Positions 7,194 to 16,516 of a stretch of 64,000 nt of DNA are shown in pieces; position 1 is the stretch's first letter; each line of letters begins with the position of its first letter. The DNA lies in assembly GCF_015666175.1 (NCBI RefSeq), contig NZ_JADPIE010000008.1, positions 1 to 64,000 of the forward strand, in the 5' to 3' direction. Made by a program: the position numbers and the translations under genes. The notes beneath the pieces were generated by a model. The model had not been told where the DNA came from, made no database searches, and saw nothing but the letters and a program-made list of their open reading frames with translations. This stretch comes from Halonatronomonas betaini (GTDB taxonomy: Bacteria; Bacillota; Halanaerobiia; Halanaerobiales; Halarsenatibacteraceae).

Positions 7194-8384
7194 ATGATAA
7201 CTTTGAAAGAACGGATAAGTCAGATAGCTGATAGGATTGAGGATGATCTGATAAACTGGCGGCGGGAGATTCATATGAACCCTGAGCTAGGTTTTGAGGA
7301 GAAGGAGACTGCTGAGTTAATTAGTAAGGTTTTGACTGATTTAGGGATAACCCATCAGACCGGTATTGCCGGGACCGGGGTTGTTGGTCTGATCGGTGAA
7401 TCTGGACCGGTGATTGGAATTCGGGCTGATATGGATGCCCTGCCGATTCAGGAGACCGGGGATAAGGAATATATCTCAAAGAATGCTGGCAAGATGCATG
7501 CCTGCGGCCATGATGGCCATGTGGCAACTCTGCTGGGAGTGGCTAAGGCTGCAGTTGAATTAGGTGATGAGCTGGAGGGCAGGATTAAGCTGATCTTCCA
7601 GCCAGCTGAGGAGGGTCCAGGAGGGGCCAAACCGATGATTGAGGCTGGGGTCTTAACTGAGCCTGAGGTCGATTATATGCTGGCCTTACATCTATGGAAT
7701 GACAATGAGGTTGGTTATGTTGGAACCAGGAACGGTGAGTTTTTTGCCTCATCTGATGAATTTGATCTCGATATTCTGACTGAAAGTTCTCATGGTGCCA
7801 GTCCCCATGAAGGCAATGATGCGATAGTTGTTGCCAGTGAGATGGTCCAGGCCTTACAGTCTGTTGTCAGCAGGAATGTTGATCCCACTGATTCGGCTGT
7901 GATTACTATCGGTAAGATAGAGGGTGGCTACAGGAGGAATGTGATTGCTGATAGGGTCAGGCTTGAGGCGACGATCCGGGCTCTAAATTCTGAAGTCAGG
8001 GGGCTTTTAGAAAAGCGGATTAAGGAGATTATTGATGGGACTGCCAGGACCTATGGTGCTGATTATGACCTGGAATACAGGGAATTATATCCGCCATTAA
8101 TTAATGATGAAGATGTTGTTGCAAAGGTTAAGGAATCTGCTGAGGAGATGCTTGGAGTTGATAAATTTGTTGAGATAGATAGGCCGACTTTAGGTGCTGA
8201 AGATTTTTCTTATTTCCTTGAGAAAAAGCCTGGGGCGATGTTTTTAGTTGGAGGCCAAAATTATGATAAAGGAATAGATGCTCCCCATCATCATCCTGAT
8301 TATGACTTTGATGAGGCGGCTTTAAAGATTGGCTTAAAAGTTATGTTAAATACAGCTGTAAAATTAATTGCAAAATTAAATTGA
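7194..8384 (+). CDS. M20-family metallopeptidase / N-acyl amino acid amidohydrolase
   Basis: A zinc-dependent amidohydrolase of the HipO/AbgB/IAL group that removes acyl or aminoacyl groups from amino acids. The 396-residue length is typical. The metal site HACGHDGH lies at about residues 102-109, with EEGPGGAK near 140 and a C-terminal metal histidine in HHHPD near 365. A dimerisation lid domain spans about 185-295. GAGGAG directly abuts the ATG at 7194, so the in-frame TTG at 7203 (9-base spacing) may be the true start. It lies upstream of the ornithine operon, which has its own promoter, so a role in freeing amino acids such as ornithine for catabolism is only inference. Confidence 0.88.
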   Translation: MITLKERISQIADRIEDDLINWRREIHMNPELGFEEKETAELISKVLTDLGITHQTGIAGTGVVGLIGESGPVIGIRADMDALPIQETGDKEYISKNAGKMHACGHDGHVATLLGVAKAAVELGDELEGRIKLIFQPAEEGPGGAKPMIEAGVLTEPEVDYMLALHLWNDNEVGYVGTRNGEFFASSDEFDLDILTESSHGASPHEGNDAIVVASEMVQALQSVVSRNVDPTDSAVITIGKIEGGYRRNVIADRVRLEATIRALNSEVRGLLEKRIKEIIDGTARTYGADYDLEYRELYPPLINDEDVVAKVKESAEEMLGVDKFVEIDRPTLGAEDFSYFLEKKPGAMFLVGGQNYDKGIDAPHHHPDYDFDEAALKIGLKVMLNTAVKLIAKLN

Positions 8385-8391
8385 TAGACGG

Positions 8392-8420
8392 TTGCAAAAA
8401 TTTAAAATAAGGCTTATAAT
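8392..8420 (+). promoter_or_regulatory. Promoter of the ornithine degradation operon
   Basis: TTGCAA and TATAAT are 17 bases apart, 46 bases before ord. A short inverted repeat (CTAC CTAA GTAG) follows around the expected transcription start, a possible operator. Confidence 0.65.
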
Positions 8421-8466
8421 ATTAGTGACTACCTAAGTAGTTAGTAATAAAAAGGAGTGATAATAA

Positions 8467-9498
8467 ATGGAAAATATTAAAGTTGGTTTATGGGGTTTAG
8501 GTTCTATGGGAGGCGGCATGGGCCGTATTCTTGCTAAAAAAGATGGAGTTGAGCTGGCTGCTGGAATTGATCTTGATCCCAATAAGATTGGGAAAGATCT
8601 TGGCGATGTTTTAGGTATTGAGAAATTAGGCGTTAAGGTTAGTGATGATGCTGAGGATATTCTTGATGATTCACTGGATTTAGTTATTTTAGCTACCAGT
8701 TCATTCTTAAAGGATGTTGCTCCTCAGATAAAGCTGCTTTTAAATAAAGGTATTAATGTTATTTCAATTGCTGAAGAGATGGCCTTTCCTGAGGCCCAGG
8801 ATCCTGATTTAGCCGATGAGTTAGATGAGCTTGCCAGGGAAAATGGTGTTTCTCTTTTAGGTACTGGAATTAACCCAGGTTTTGTGCTTGATCTGATGAT
8901 TATTGCTCTTTCCGGTGTCTGTTCTGAAGTTGAAAGGATTGAGGCTTCAAGGATTAATGATCTTTCACCCTTTGGTCCGACTGTTATGAAGACCCAGGGT
9001 GTTGGCACAACTGTTGAAGAATTTGAAGAGGGCCTTAAATCTGGTAAGATTGTTGGCCATATTGGCTTTAAAGAGTCTATCTATATGATCGCTAAACGTT
9101 TAGGGATTAAGCTTGATGAGGTTAAGGAGACCAGAGAGCCGATTGTTTCCAATACTTATCGTGAGACCGAGCATGTTAAAGTTGAAGAGGGTATGGTTGC
9201 CGGTTGCAAGCATATTGCCAAGGGTTATTCAGATGGCAAGGAAGTTATTGTCTTAAATCATCCTCAGCAGATCCATCCTGAAAAAGAGGGCGTTGAGACT
9301 GGAGATTATATTAAGATTATCGGGGACCCAGGTGTAGATATGGCTATTACTCCTGAAATTGCCGGTGGAACTGGAACTATGGCTGTTGCAGTCAATATGA
9401 TTCCCCATCTGATTAATGCTGAGCCAGGGCTGCATACAATGGCTGACTTACCTGTTCCTGGAGCTATTCTTGCAAATATGGGTAATTTACTTAAATAA
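8467..9498 (+). CDS. ord: 2,4-diaminopentanoate dehydrogenase
   Basis: It oxidatively deaminates 2,4-diaminopentanoate to 2-amino-4-oxopentanoate with NAD(P), the third step of clostridial ornithine oxidation. An N-terminal Rossmann fold opens with VGLWGLGSMGGGMG. The 343-residue protein resembles the dihydrodipicolinate-reductase-like dehydrogenases to which Ord belongs. An AAAGGAGTG site precedes the ATG. It heads the co-directional cluster ord-ortA-ortB-reactivase-oraS-oraE-racemase. Identification rests on sequence character plus a complete pathway context, matching the order known from Clostridium sticklandii. Confidence 0.93.
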   Translation: MENIKVGLWGLGSMGGGMGRILAKKDGVELAAGIDLDPNKIGKDLGDVLGIEKLGVKVSDDAEDILDDSLDLVILATSSFLKDVAPQIKLLLNKGINVISIAEEMAFPEAQDPDLADELDELARENGVSLLGTGINPGFVLDLMIIALSGVCSEVERIEASRINDLSPFGPTVMKTQGVGTTVEEFEEGLKSGKIVGHIGFKESIYMIAKRLGIKLDEVKETREPIVSNTYRETEHVKVEEGMVAGCKHIAKGYSDGKEVIVLNHPQQIHPEKEGVETGDYIKIIGDPGVDMAITPEIAGGTGTMAVAVNMIPHLINAEPGLHTMADLPVPGAILANMGNLLK

Positions 9499-9521
9499 AT
9501 CTCATTAGGGAGGTTTTATAA

Positions 9522-9833
9522 ATGGCAGAAGTTAAGGCTGGAAGCTGGGTTGAAATCTACTCTGTGATTCTTGAGCCAGGCCAGCGGGCCCCTCAGGTTC
9601 CAGAAGATACTGCAAAGGTTCCCTTAGAGCTGAAAGTTAAGGGGTTTTTAGTTGACGATGCTGATATAGGCGATGAGGTTGAGATTGAGTCGATTATTGG
9701 CCGGAAATATACTGGCAAGTTGATAGATGCTGATCCATCCTATGATCATTCATATGGCAGGCCGATTCCAGAATTATTAAAGGTCGGCCGGGAATTAAAA
9801 GAGATTATTAATGATGAAGGGGGGAATGGCTAA
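9522..9833 (+). CDS. ortA: 2-amino-4-ketopentanoate thiolase, alpha subunit
   Basis: This is the small subunit (103 residues) of the PLP-dependent thiolase that cleaves 2-amino-4-ketopentanoate with CoA to alanine and acetyl-CoA. It matches OrtA in size and opening (GSWVEIYSVILEPGQRAP). It is followed immediately by ortB: the stop TAA and the ATG of ortB share one base (TAATG), so the two are translationally coupled. AGGGAGG precedes the start. Confidence 0.93.
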   Translation: MAEVKAGSWVEIYSVILEPGQRAPQVPEDTAKVPLELKVKGFLVDDADIGDEVEIESIIGRKYTGKLIDADPSYDHSYGRPIPELLKVGRELKEIINDEGGNG

Positions 9834-11260
9834 TGAATGCTGGAGATTACAATGAAGTAATGGCTAGAAAGAATGAGATAATGAAAGATGCTGTCGGGCT
9901 TGATTATGATCAGTTTCGGATTAATGATTTAGTCTTTGATTATGAAGGAATGATGGCAAAGGCCGGTTACGGGCTGGATGAGATTATTGATATTCAAAGC
10001 GATACTGGAGTTGGCCAGACCCCTCTGATTGAGTTAAAAAATATTACTAAAGTTGTTAGAAAATTATCACCTGCCGGAAAGGGTGCCAGGATCTTTTTAA
10101 AGGATGAGGCAGCCAATCCATCTGGCAGTTATAAGGCCAGGAGGGCCTCTGTCTCTGTCTATCATGCTGAAAAGCATGGTTACCCAGGGGTTGTGGCAGC
10201 AACAAGTGGCAATTATGGGGCGGCTGTGGCCTCCCAGGCTGTTATGAGAAATTTAGAAAGTATTATTGTCCAGGAGGTCTTTGATAGCGAGGATAAGGGC
10301 CAGCCTGAGATTTTAGAAAAGGGCAGAAAATGCGAGGCCTATGGTTCTGAGGTTCTGCAGTTATCTGTCGGTCCTGAGCTCTTTTATATGTTCTTAAAGG
10401 TTCTTGAAGAGACAGGTTATTTTAATGCTTCACTCTATACTCCCTTTGGGATTGCCGGGGTTGAGACCTTGGGCTATGAGATTATCAATCAGTTAAGGGA
10501 TAGGGAAGATCTTGAACCTGATGCGATTATCTGCACCAATGCCGGTGGCGGTAATTTAACTGGTACTGCCCGAGGTGTTATTAAAGCCGGTGCTAAAGAG
10601 ACTGAGATAATCGGAGCCAGTGTTGATCTATCTGGACTCCATATGGCCAGCGATAAAGATTTCAACAGGAAATCATTTACAACCGGCCATACCGGGTTTG
10701 GAATTCCCTTTGCTACCTGGCCAGATCGGGCCGATGTGCCATTAAATGCTGCCAGGGCGTTAAGATATATGGATAGATATGTGACTGTTAATCAGGGCGA
10801 GGTCTTTTATATGACTGAAGCGCTGGCTGCAATTGAAGGCATGGAACGGGGACCTGCCGGCAATACTTCACTGGCAGCTGCCTTTGCTATTGCCCGGGAA
10901 ATGGATGAAGACCAGGTTGTTGTTGTTCAGGAGACGGAATATACCGGCGCTGGCAAGCATCCGATTCCTCAACTTAACTTTGCCAGGGAGAATGGTGTTG
11001 AGGTTAAACGGGGTAATCCTGATCATGAGGTGCCTGGCCAGTCGATTATTATTCCTGAAGAGCCTGGCATGATTAAGGCCAGAGATCTTGATCTTAAAAA
11101 GATCAGGAGTTCTTATCTAAAGAAAGCTATTAATAAGAGTGGAATCAAAGAACTTGGAGCTAAAGAGCTTGAGTTTCTTGCCGCTGAGGTTAATTTAGAT
11201 AGAGCCAGGGTTGAGGCGATAATTTCTGAGATAGATGAAGTTGAGGTTGATCTGATTTAG
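9833..11260 (+). CDS. ortB: 2-amino-4-ketopentanoate thiolase, beta subunit (PLP-dependent)
   Basis: This is the catalytic subunit of the thiolase, a fold-type II PLP enzyme related to threonine synthase and cysteine synthase. The PLP lysine is predicted at Lys101 in NPSGSYKARRAS. An asparagine-containing SGNYG loop lies near residue 125, and a glycine-rich phosphate-binding segment (NAGGGNLTG) near 235. The products, alanine and acetyl-CoA, link this pathway to alanine dehydrogenase (encoded at 5410) and to ATP synthesis from acetyl-CoA. The 475-residue length agrees with OrtB. It overlaps ortA by one base. Confidence 0.94.
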   Translation: MNAGDYNEVMARKNEIMKDAVGLDYDQFRINDLVFDYEGMMAKAGYGLDEIIDIQSDTGVGQTPLIELKNITKVVRKLSPAGKGARIFLKDEAANPSGSYKARRASVSVYHAEKHGYPGVVAATSGNYGAAVASQAVMRNLESIIVQEVFDSEDKGQPEILEKGRKCEAYGSEVLQLSVGPELFYMFLKVLEETGYFNASLYTPFGIAGVETLGYEIINQLRDREDLEPDAIICTNAGGGNLTGTARGVIKAGAKETEIIGASVDLSGLHMASDKDFNRKSFTTGHTGFGIPFATWPDRADVPLNAARALRYMDRYVTVNQGEVFYMTEALAAIEGMERGPAGNTSLAAAFAIAREMDEDQVVVVQETEYTGAGKHPIPQLNFARENGVEVKRGNPDHEVPGQSIIIPEEPGMIKARDLDLKKIRSSYLKKAINKSGIKELGAKELEFLAAEVNLDRARVEAIISEIDEVEVDLI

Positions 11261-11327
11261 ATAGTTTGTAGATGATGTCAATTAGCTAGATTGAAATTGA
11301 CGTCCTTTGATAGGAGGAATTAGTCTG

Positions 11328-12704
11328 ATGGAATTGGAACTTTTAGTTGCAGAGATCGGCAGTACGACGACGATGGTCAATGCATTTAATGATATAAAAT
11401 CAGGGCAACCAGTCCATTTAGGCCAGGGTATGGCCCCGACTTCTGTGGAAGAAGGGGATGTAATGATCGGTCTTGAGGCTGCTATTGCTGACTTAAAGAC
11501 CGGTCTCGGTGTTGATGATTTAAGCTGGAATGAATTTATGGCTACCAGCAGTGCTGCCGGTGGCTTAAAGATGACAGTCCATGGCCTGGTTAAGGAGATG
11601 ACTGTTCGGGCAGCTGAGGAAGCTGCTCTCGGTGCCGGGGCAGTTATTAAACAGGTTACTGCTGGAAAATTGCGGGATAGACAGCTGGAGAAGATTAAGG
11701 AGATCCAGCCTAATATTATCCTGCTGGCCGGCGGTGTTGATTATGGCGAAGAAGAGACTATTTTATATAATGCTGAAAAGCTTGCTGGCTTAGGCATTAA
11801 GGTGCCGGTGATCTATGCCGGTAATAGTGTCTTACAGGATGAGGTTAGAGATATTTTTGCTGAAAAAGGAATTGAGACAATCATTGTTGATAATGTCTAT
11901 CCTGATATTGACCGCTTAAATATTGAACCGACCAGGCGAGAGATCCATGAGGTCTTTGCCAGACATATTGTTAAAGCCCCTGGGATGTCCAGGATTACGG
12001 AAATGTTGACTGCTGAGATGCTGCCGACTCCAGGTGCTGTCATGCAGTCTGCCCGGTTACTCAAAGAAAAGATCGGGAATCTGGTTGTCTTTGATATCGG
12101 GGGAGCAACAACTGATGTCCATTCAGTTACTGAGGAATCTGGCAAGGTCAGGGATATTCTGGTTAGTCCTGAACCTGAGGCCAAAAGGACTGTTGAGGGT
12201 GATTTAGGTGTTTATCTTAATGCACCCCATGTCTATAGTTTATTAAAGGATCAGTTCGAGATTCCAGCCAGGGAGGACCTGGCTCCGATCCCTAGAAATG
12301 AAGATGAAGAGAAATATGTCGAGCATCTGGCAGCCAGAGCTGCTAAGACTGCTCTTGAGCGTCATGCCGGGAGCTATCGGGATTATTATGGTTCTGGAGG
12401 CCGGCAGACTGTGGCCGAGGGCAAGGATTTAACTGCTGTCCGCTGGTTGATTGGAACTGGCGGTGCTCTGACCAGGCTGGATGGCGGCAAAGATATCTTG
12501 AAATCATTACGAACCAATCGGTCCAGACAGCTGCTGCCCCCTGAAGAGGCTAAACCTTTAATTGATAAGAAATATATTATGGCTTCCTTAGGTGTTATGA
12601 GCAAGAAATATCCTGAAGCTGCGGTTAAGCTGATGTTAGATAGTCTGGAGATAGAGGCAGAGGATCTGGAAAACAAAGATGAAGATCAAGATTTAGAAAA
12701 TTAA
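11328..12704 (+). CDS. MutL/GlmL-family putative reactivase of ornithine aminomutase
   Basis: An ASKHA-fold ATPase-like protein of the glutamate-mutase-associated MutL/GlmL family. Such proteins accompany B12-dependent aminomutases and are thought to reactivate them. The opening VAEIGSTTTMVNAF is a phosphate-1-like motif, and VFDIGGATTDVHSV near residue 255 is the phosphate-2 motif. The conserved GAGAVIK and LLAGGVDYGE are also seen. ATG 11328 is chosen because AGGAGG lies 10 bases upstream; a TTG at 11307 lies before that site. Its position between the thiolase and oraS supports a role in maintaining OraSE. The function is family-based inference. Confidence 0.85.
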   Translation: MELELLVAEIGSTTTMVNAFNDIKSGQPVHLGQGMAPTSVEEGDVMIGLEAAIADLKTGLGVDDLSWNEFMATSSAAGGLKMTVHGLVKEMTVRAAEEAALGAGAVIKQVTAGKLRDRQLEKIKEIQPNIILLAGGVDYGEEETILYNAEKLAGLGIKVPVIYAGNSVLQDEVRDIFAEKGIETIIVDNVYPDIDRLNIEPTRREIHEVFARHIVKAPGMSRITEMLTAEMLPTPGAVMQSARLLKEKIGNLVVFDIGGATTDVHSVTEESGKVRDILVSPEPEAKRTVEGDLGVYLNAPHVYSLLKDQFEIPAREDLAPIPRNEDEEKYVEHLAARAAKTALERHAGSYRDYYGSGGRQTVAEGKDLTAVRWLIGTGGALTRLDGGKDILKSLRTNRSRQLLPPEEAKPLIDKKYIMASLGVMSKKYPEAAVKLMLDSLEIEAEDLENKDEDQDLEN

Positions 12705-12741
12705 GCTTTAGAGAATAAAAATACTGAACAGGAGTGATATA

Positions 12742-13116
12742 ATGTCACCGGAAAGAAAAGATGATTTTCAAAAGAGACGGGAGCATCTTGCTGATCTTTC
12801 TGATCAGGAATTAAAGGAGAGATTCTGGGACTTAGCCGATCAGATTGTTGATCCTTTAGCTGATCTTGCTAAGACCCATACTTCTCCGTCAATCGAGAGA
12901 TCTGTTTTAATTAGAATGGGTTTTAATAGTCTTGATGCCAAGGCTATCGTTAAAAAAATTCATGAGGCTGACCTTTTAGGTAAGGGAGCCGGCCATGTGC
13001 TCTTGAAACTATCAGAAAAAGAAGGTATGGAGATTAAAGATGCTGGTATGGCAATAAAGGATGGAAAATACAGCGATAAAGAGCTGGCCGATTTATTTAG
13101 TGGAGGTGTTGCTTAA
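12742..13116 (+). CDS. oraS: D-ornithine 4,5-aminomutase, S (small) subunit
   Basis: This is the small subunit of the adenosylcobalamin- and PLP-dependent aminomutase that converts D-ornithine to 2,4-diaminopentanoate. The 124 residues match OraS, including the characteristic LADLSDQELKERFW and the segment THTSPSIERSVLIRMGF. The protein is helical and charged. ACAGGAGTG precedes the ATG. Its stop shares a base with the start of oraE (TAATG), so subunit synthesis is coupled. Confidence 0.95.
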   Translation: MSPERKDDFQKRREHLADLSDQELKERFWDLADQIVDPLADLAKTHTSPSIERSVLIRMGFNSLDAKAIVKKIHEADLLGKGAGHVLLKLSEKEGMEIKDAGMAIKDGKYSDKELADLFSGGVA

Positions 13117-15338
13117 TGGAGTTAAGACCTGATGAAAAAATTGATATAGAGGCGTTATTAGAAGATATTGAGTCCTATAGGCCTAAAAGAAAGGGCTGGA
13201 CCTGGAGAAAACCTGTAGATCAATTGAATTTAGAGGACTTTACGTATTATAATATGAGTGAAGGCTTAGAAAATAGTATACCCCTACCTGCAGCCAGGAG
13301 TTTTAAGGGTATCGACCCCCAGCCTGAGCCAGTAATTACAACTGAGATTGCCTCAGGCAGGTTTGAAGATGATATTCGGAGAATGCGGATGGCTGCCTGG
13401 CATGGTGCTGATCATCTGATGGTTATTAGAACTGCCGGTCAGAGCCATTTTGATGGATTGATTGAAGGTACTCCAGAGGGTGTCGGTGGAATTCCGATCA
13501 CCAGAAAACAGCTTAGAGTGACCAGAAGAGCTTTAGATTTAATTGAGGAAGAGGTTGGCCGTCCATTGAATTTCCACTCTTATGTTAGTGGTGTGGCCGG
13601 GCCAGAGATTGCTGTTTTATTTGCTGAAGAGGGGGTCAATGGTGCCCACCAGGATCCTCAGTACAATGTTTTATATAGAAATGTTAATATGTTCCGCTCC
13701 TTTGTTGATGCTGCGGTAGCTAAGAAGGTTATGGCTTCTGTCGATATGTTACAGATTGATGGTGCCCATAATGCCAATGCTACTGCCAGAAAAGCCTGGA
13801 ATGTTATGCCTGAACTCTTTGTTCAGCATGCGATTAATTCTCAGTTTTCCATGAAGGCCGGGATGCCAAAGGAGTTAATTGCGCTTTCAACTGTGCCACC
13901 GGCGGCAGCTCCGGCACCTGATTTAAGGCTTAATATGCCATATGCTGTTGCTCTTAGAGAATTATTTGATGGCTTTAAATTTAGAGCCCAGCAGAATACC
14001 AAGTATATGGAGTCATCAATTAGAGAGGCAACTGTAACCCATACCCTGAATCTTTTAATATCTGCTTTGACATCTGCTGATATTCAGAGTACAATTACTC
14101 CTGATGAGGGTAGAAATGTGCCATGGCATTATAATAATATTATGGCTGTTGATACTGCCAAGCAGACATTTGCTGCTCTTGACGGGATTAAGAAGATTCT
14201 TAACTTAGAAGAAAAAGAGGAGAGTCGCTTAAGAGAGGATGCCAGAGAGCTAAAAGAGAGAGCAGTTCTCTTTATGGAAGAGATCTTAGAAGTTGGCGGC
14301 TATTTTGAAGCTGTCTCCCAGGGTTTCTTTGTTGATTCTGGCCGTTATCCTGGACGGAATGATGACGGTATAGCCAGAGATAAAGATGGCGGAGTCTCTG
14401 CTGATAGTATTATTCCTAGAGATGACGATTATATGGCCCCTGTCTGTAACCATTATGGTTATAATAATCTACCTGATGGCGTTGATAAGGGCTGTGACTT
14501 AATTGATGGCTGTTCTTTAGAGCATCCTGAGATGATTGATTTTATAGATGAGCTTGACCCTGAAGATAATGTAAATAACAGGCTGGAAGAGACCCGTGAA
14601 TTTAGAAAAGGCAGCAAGCTAAAGCCTGAGGTTGAATGGGCTGCAGATGGCTGGGTTAATATTACAATGTTCCTCCCGGCTGAAGAGACTGTGGCTGAAG
14701 TGGCTGCTTTAGAGATTGCCAAGAAGATGGGTCTTGAGAATGCTGAGGTTATACATCGTGAGGTTATGCATCCAGCAGAGGGTACTTTAATTGAAGTTAA
14801 AGGTAAGGTTGATTTTGCTGTAGATGTTGATAATCTTGAGATTCCTGAAAAGGAAGAGTTATTGCCTGATGATGAGATTGAGAAATATGTTAAAGAGAAT
14901 CAGTTAAAGATTGTTGCGGCTACTGTTGGTGAAGATGAGCATTCTGTCGGCTTAAGAGAGATTATTGATATTAAGCATGGTGGAATTGAGAAATATGGTT
15001 TTAAGGTGACTTATCTTGGAACTTCAGTGCCGATTAATAAGGTTGTTGATGCTGCAGTTGAGACTAATGCAGATGTGATTATGATCAGTACAATTATTAC
15101 CCATAATGATGTCCACCGTCAGAATATGCAGAAGCTCCATGATCTCTGTATTGAGAGAGGCTTGAGAGATGATGTAATCCTGATCGGTGGCGGTACTCAG
15201 GTAACTGACGATATTGCCTGTGAATCAGGGATGGATGCCGGTTTTGGCCGGGGAACCCATGGCGATGATGTTGCTAGCTTTATTGTTAAAAAGCTTAAAG
15301 GCGAGATCGAGGATGCCTGTGAGAATATAGAGGAATAA
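13116..15338 (+). CDS. oraE: D-ornithine 4,5-aminomutase, E (catalytic) subunit
   Basis: This is the large catalytic subunit: a TIM barrel for PLP and substrate chemistry followed by a C-terminal cobalamin-binding Rossmann domain. The base-off B12 motif DEHSVG gives His at about residue 609. Lys at about 620 follows by 11 residues, the same spacing reported between the cobalamin histidine and PLP lysine in related aminomutases (lysine 5,6-aminomutase and C. sticklandii OraE). The tail includes the Rossmann element ILIGGGTQ. The 740-residue length fits the family. It is translated coupled to oraS and needs D-ornithine from a racemase, which is encoded next. Confidence 0.96.
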   Translation: MELRPDEKIDIEALLEDIESYRPKRKGWTWRKPVDQLNLEDFTYYNMSEGLENSIPLPAARSFKGIDPQPEPVITTEIASGRFEDDIRRMRMAAWHGADHLMVIRTAGQSHFDGLIEGTPEGVGGIPITRKQLRVTRRALDLIEEEVGRPLNFHSYVSGVAGPEIAVLFAEEGVNGAHQDPQYNVLYRNVNMFRSFVDAAVAKKVMASVDMLQIDGAHNANATARKAWNVMPELFVQHAINSQFSMKAGMPKELIALSTVPPAAAPAPDLRLNMPYAVALRELFDGFKFRAQQNTKYMESSIREATVTHTLNLLISALTSADIQSTITPDEGRNVPWHYNNIMAVDTAKQTFAALDGIKKILNLEEKEESRLREDARELKERAVLFMEEILEVGGYFEAVSQGFFVDSGRYPGRNDDGIARDKDGGVSADSIIPRDDDYMAPVCNHYGYNNLPDGVDKGCDLIDGCSLEHPEMIDFIDELDPEDNVNNRLEETREFRKGSKLKPEVEWAADGWVNITMFLPAEETVAEVAALEIAKKMGLENAEVIHREVMHPAEGTLIEVKGKVDFAVDVDNLEIPEKEELLPDDEIEKYVKENQLKIVAATVGEDEHSVGLREIIDIKHGGIEKYGFKVTYLGTSVPINKVVDAAVETNADVIMISTIITHNDVHRQNMQKLHDLCIERGLRDDVILIGGGTQVTDDIACESGMDAGFGRGTHGDDVASFIVKKLKGEIEDACENIEE

Positions 15339-15366
15339 TTGATTTGACAGGAAGGTGGGAATGGAT

Positions 15367-16503
15367 ATGCAGGAGATAACCAGGCCAGTCAGGGCTGAGA
15401 TTGATCTGGCCAATATCAGGTATCAGATCAAATCTATCAGGAGACATGTCGGGGAAGATAGCGAGATTATGGCTGTGGTTAAGGCAGATGGCTATGGCCA
15501 TGGCTCAGTTGAGGTTGCCAGGGCGGCAATCTCAGCTGGAGCTACCAGGCTTGCTGTTGCTATTCCTGAGGAAGGTATGGAATTGAGGGCAGCAGGAATT
15601 AAGGTTCCGATTCAGGTCTTTGGCGAGACAATGCCTGAACAGGTTAGACTGCTGGTTGAATATGATCTGATTCCGACAATCTGCCGGTCTGATTCCAGAA
15701 AGGCGATTGCCAGGATTGCAGATAAGCATAATAAAAAGATACCTGTTGTTATTAAAGTTGATACTGGCATGGGAAGGCTTGGCTTAAAGCCAGCTGAGGT
15801 TTCTGCTTTTTATCAGAAAACAGTCAGGGATAATAATCTTGAAGTTGATAGCATTATGACTCATTTTTCTAAGGCTGATGAGGAAGATAAGGAGTATACC
15901 GAGTATCAGTGGCAGCAGTATCAAAAGGCAGTTGAAAATATTAGAGATTTAGGTGTTAAGGAAGAAGATCTGCCTGAATTACAGGTGGCCAACAGTGCTA
16001 CAATTCTTGATCTGCCTGAGTTTGCCCTGGATATTGTCCGACCTGGAATTATGATGTATGGCCTGCCCCCATCCCATGAGGTTGGCAGTCCATTCCCATT
16101 AAAACCTGTTTTAAGCTGGAAGACCAGGATTGTTTATTTAAAGAAGGTGCCTGCCGGGACTGCAATCAGTTATGGCGGTACTTATAAGACAGAGCATGAG
16201 GAGTATATTGCAACGCTTCCATTAGGCTATGCAGATGGCTATCCCAGGATTTTATCCAACAAGGCTGAAGTGCTGGTTAATGGCCAGAGAGCTCCGATCA
16301 GGGGCAGGGTCTGTATGGATATGATAATGGTTGATGTTACAGGTATTCCAAATGTTGAAGTAGGTTCAGAGGTTGTTTTGATTGGTGAACAGGGAGATGA
16401 AGAGATTACAGCCACAGAACTGGCTGATTTGGCCGGGACGATCAATTATGAGATTACCTGTGGTATTAGTTCAAGAGTTCCAAGGGTTTATTTGAATCAA
16501 TAA
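15367..16503 (+). CDS. Alanine racemase-family enzyme, candidate ornithine racemase
   Basis: This is a PLP-dependent fold-type III racemase with both canonical Alr domains. The lysine in VVKADGYGHG (residue about 39) binds PLP. The catalytic tyrosine lies in SYGGTY (about 265), and the C-terminal beta domain contains GRVCMDM. Sequence alone says alanine racemase. Its place directly behind oraE, whose substrate is D-ornithine, suggests it supplies D-ornithine. Known clostridial ornithine racemases belong to a shorter family without the C-terminal domain, so this would be a substitution. A dedicated alanine racemase for cell wall synthesis is the alternative. GTG 15355, ATG 15361 and ATG 15367 are all in frame; 15367 has the best spacing to the AAGGTGG site. 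Confidence 0.85.
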   Translation: MQEITRPVRAEIDLANIRYQIKSIRRHVGEDSEIMAVVKADGYGHGSVEVARAAISAGATRLAVAIPEEGMELRAAGIKVPIQVFGETMPEQVRLLVEYDLIPTICRSDSRKAIARIADKHNKKIPVVIKVDTGMGRLGLKPAEVSAFYQKTVRDNNLEVDSIMTHFSKADEEDKEYTEYQWQQYQKAVENIRDLGVKEEDLPELQVANSATILDLPEFALDIVRPGIMMYGLPPSHEVGSPFPLKPVLSWKTRIVYLKKVPAGTAISYGGTYKTEHEEYIATLPLGYADGYPRILSNKAEVLVNGQRAPIRGRVCMDMIMVDVTGIPNVEVGSEVVLIGEQGDEEITATELADLAGTINYEITCGISSRVPRVYLNQ

Positions 16504-16516
16504 TTATTTAAGGAAG

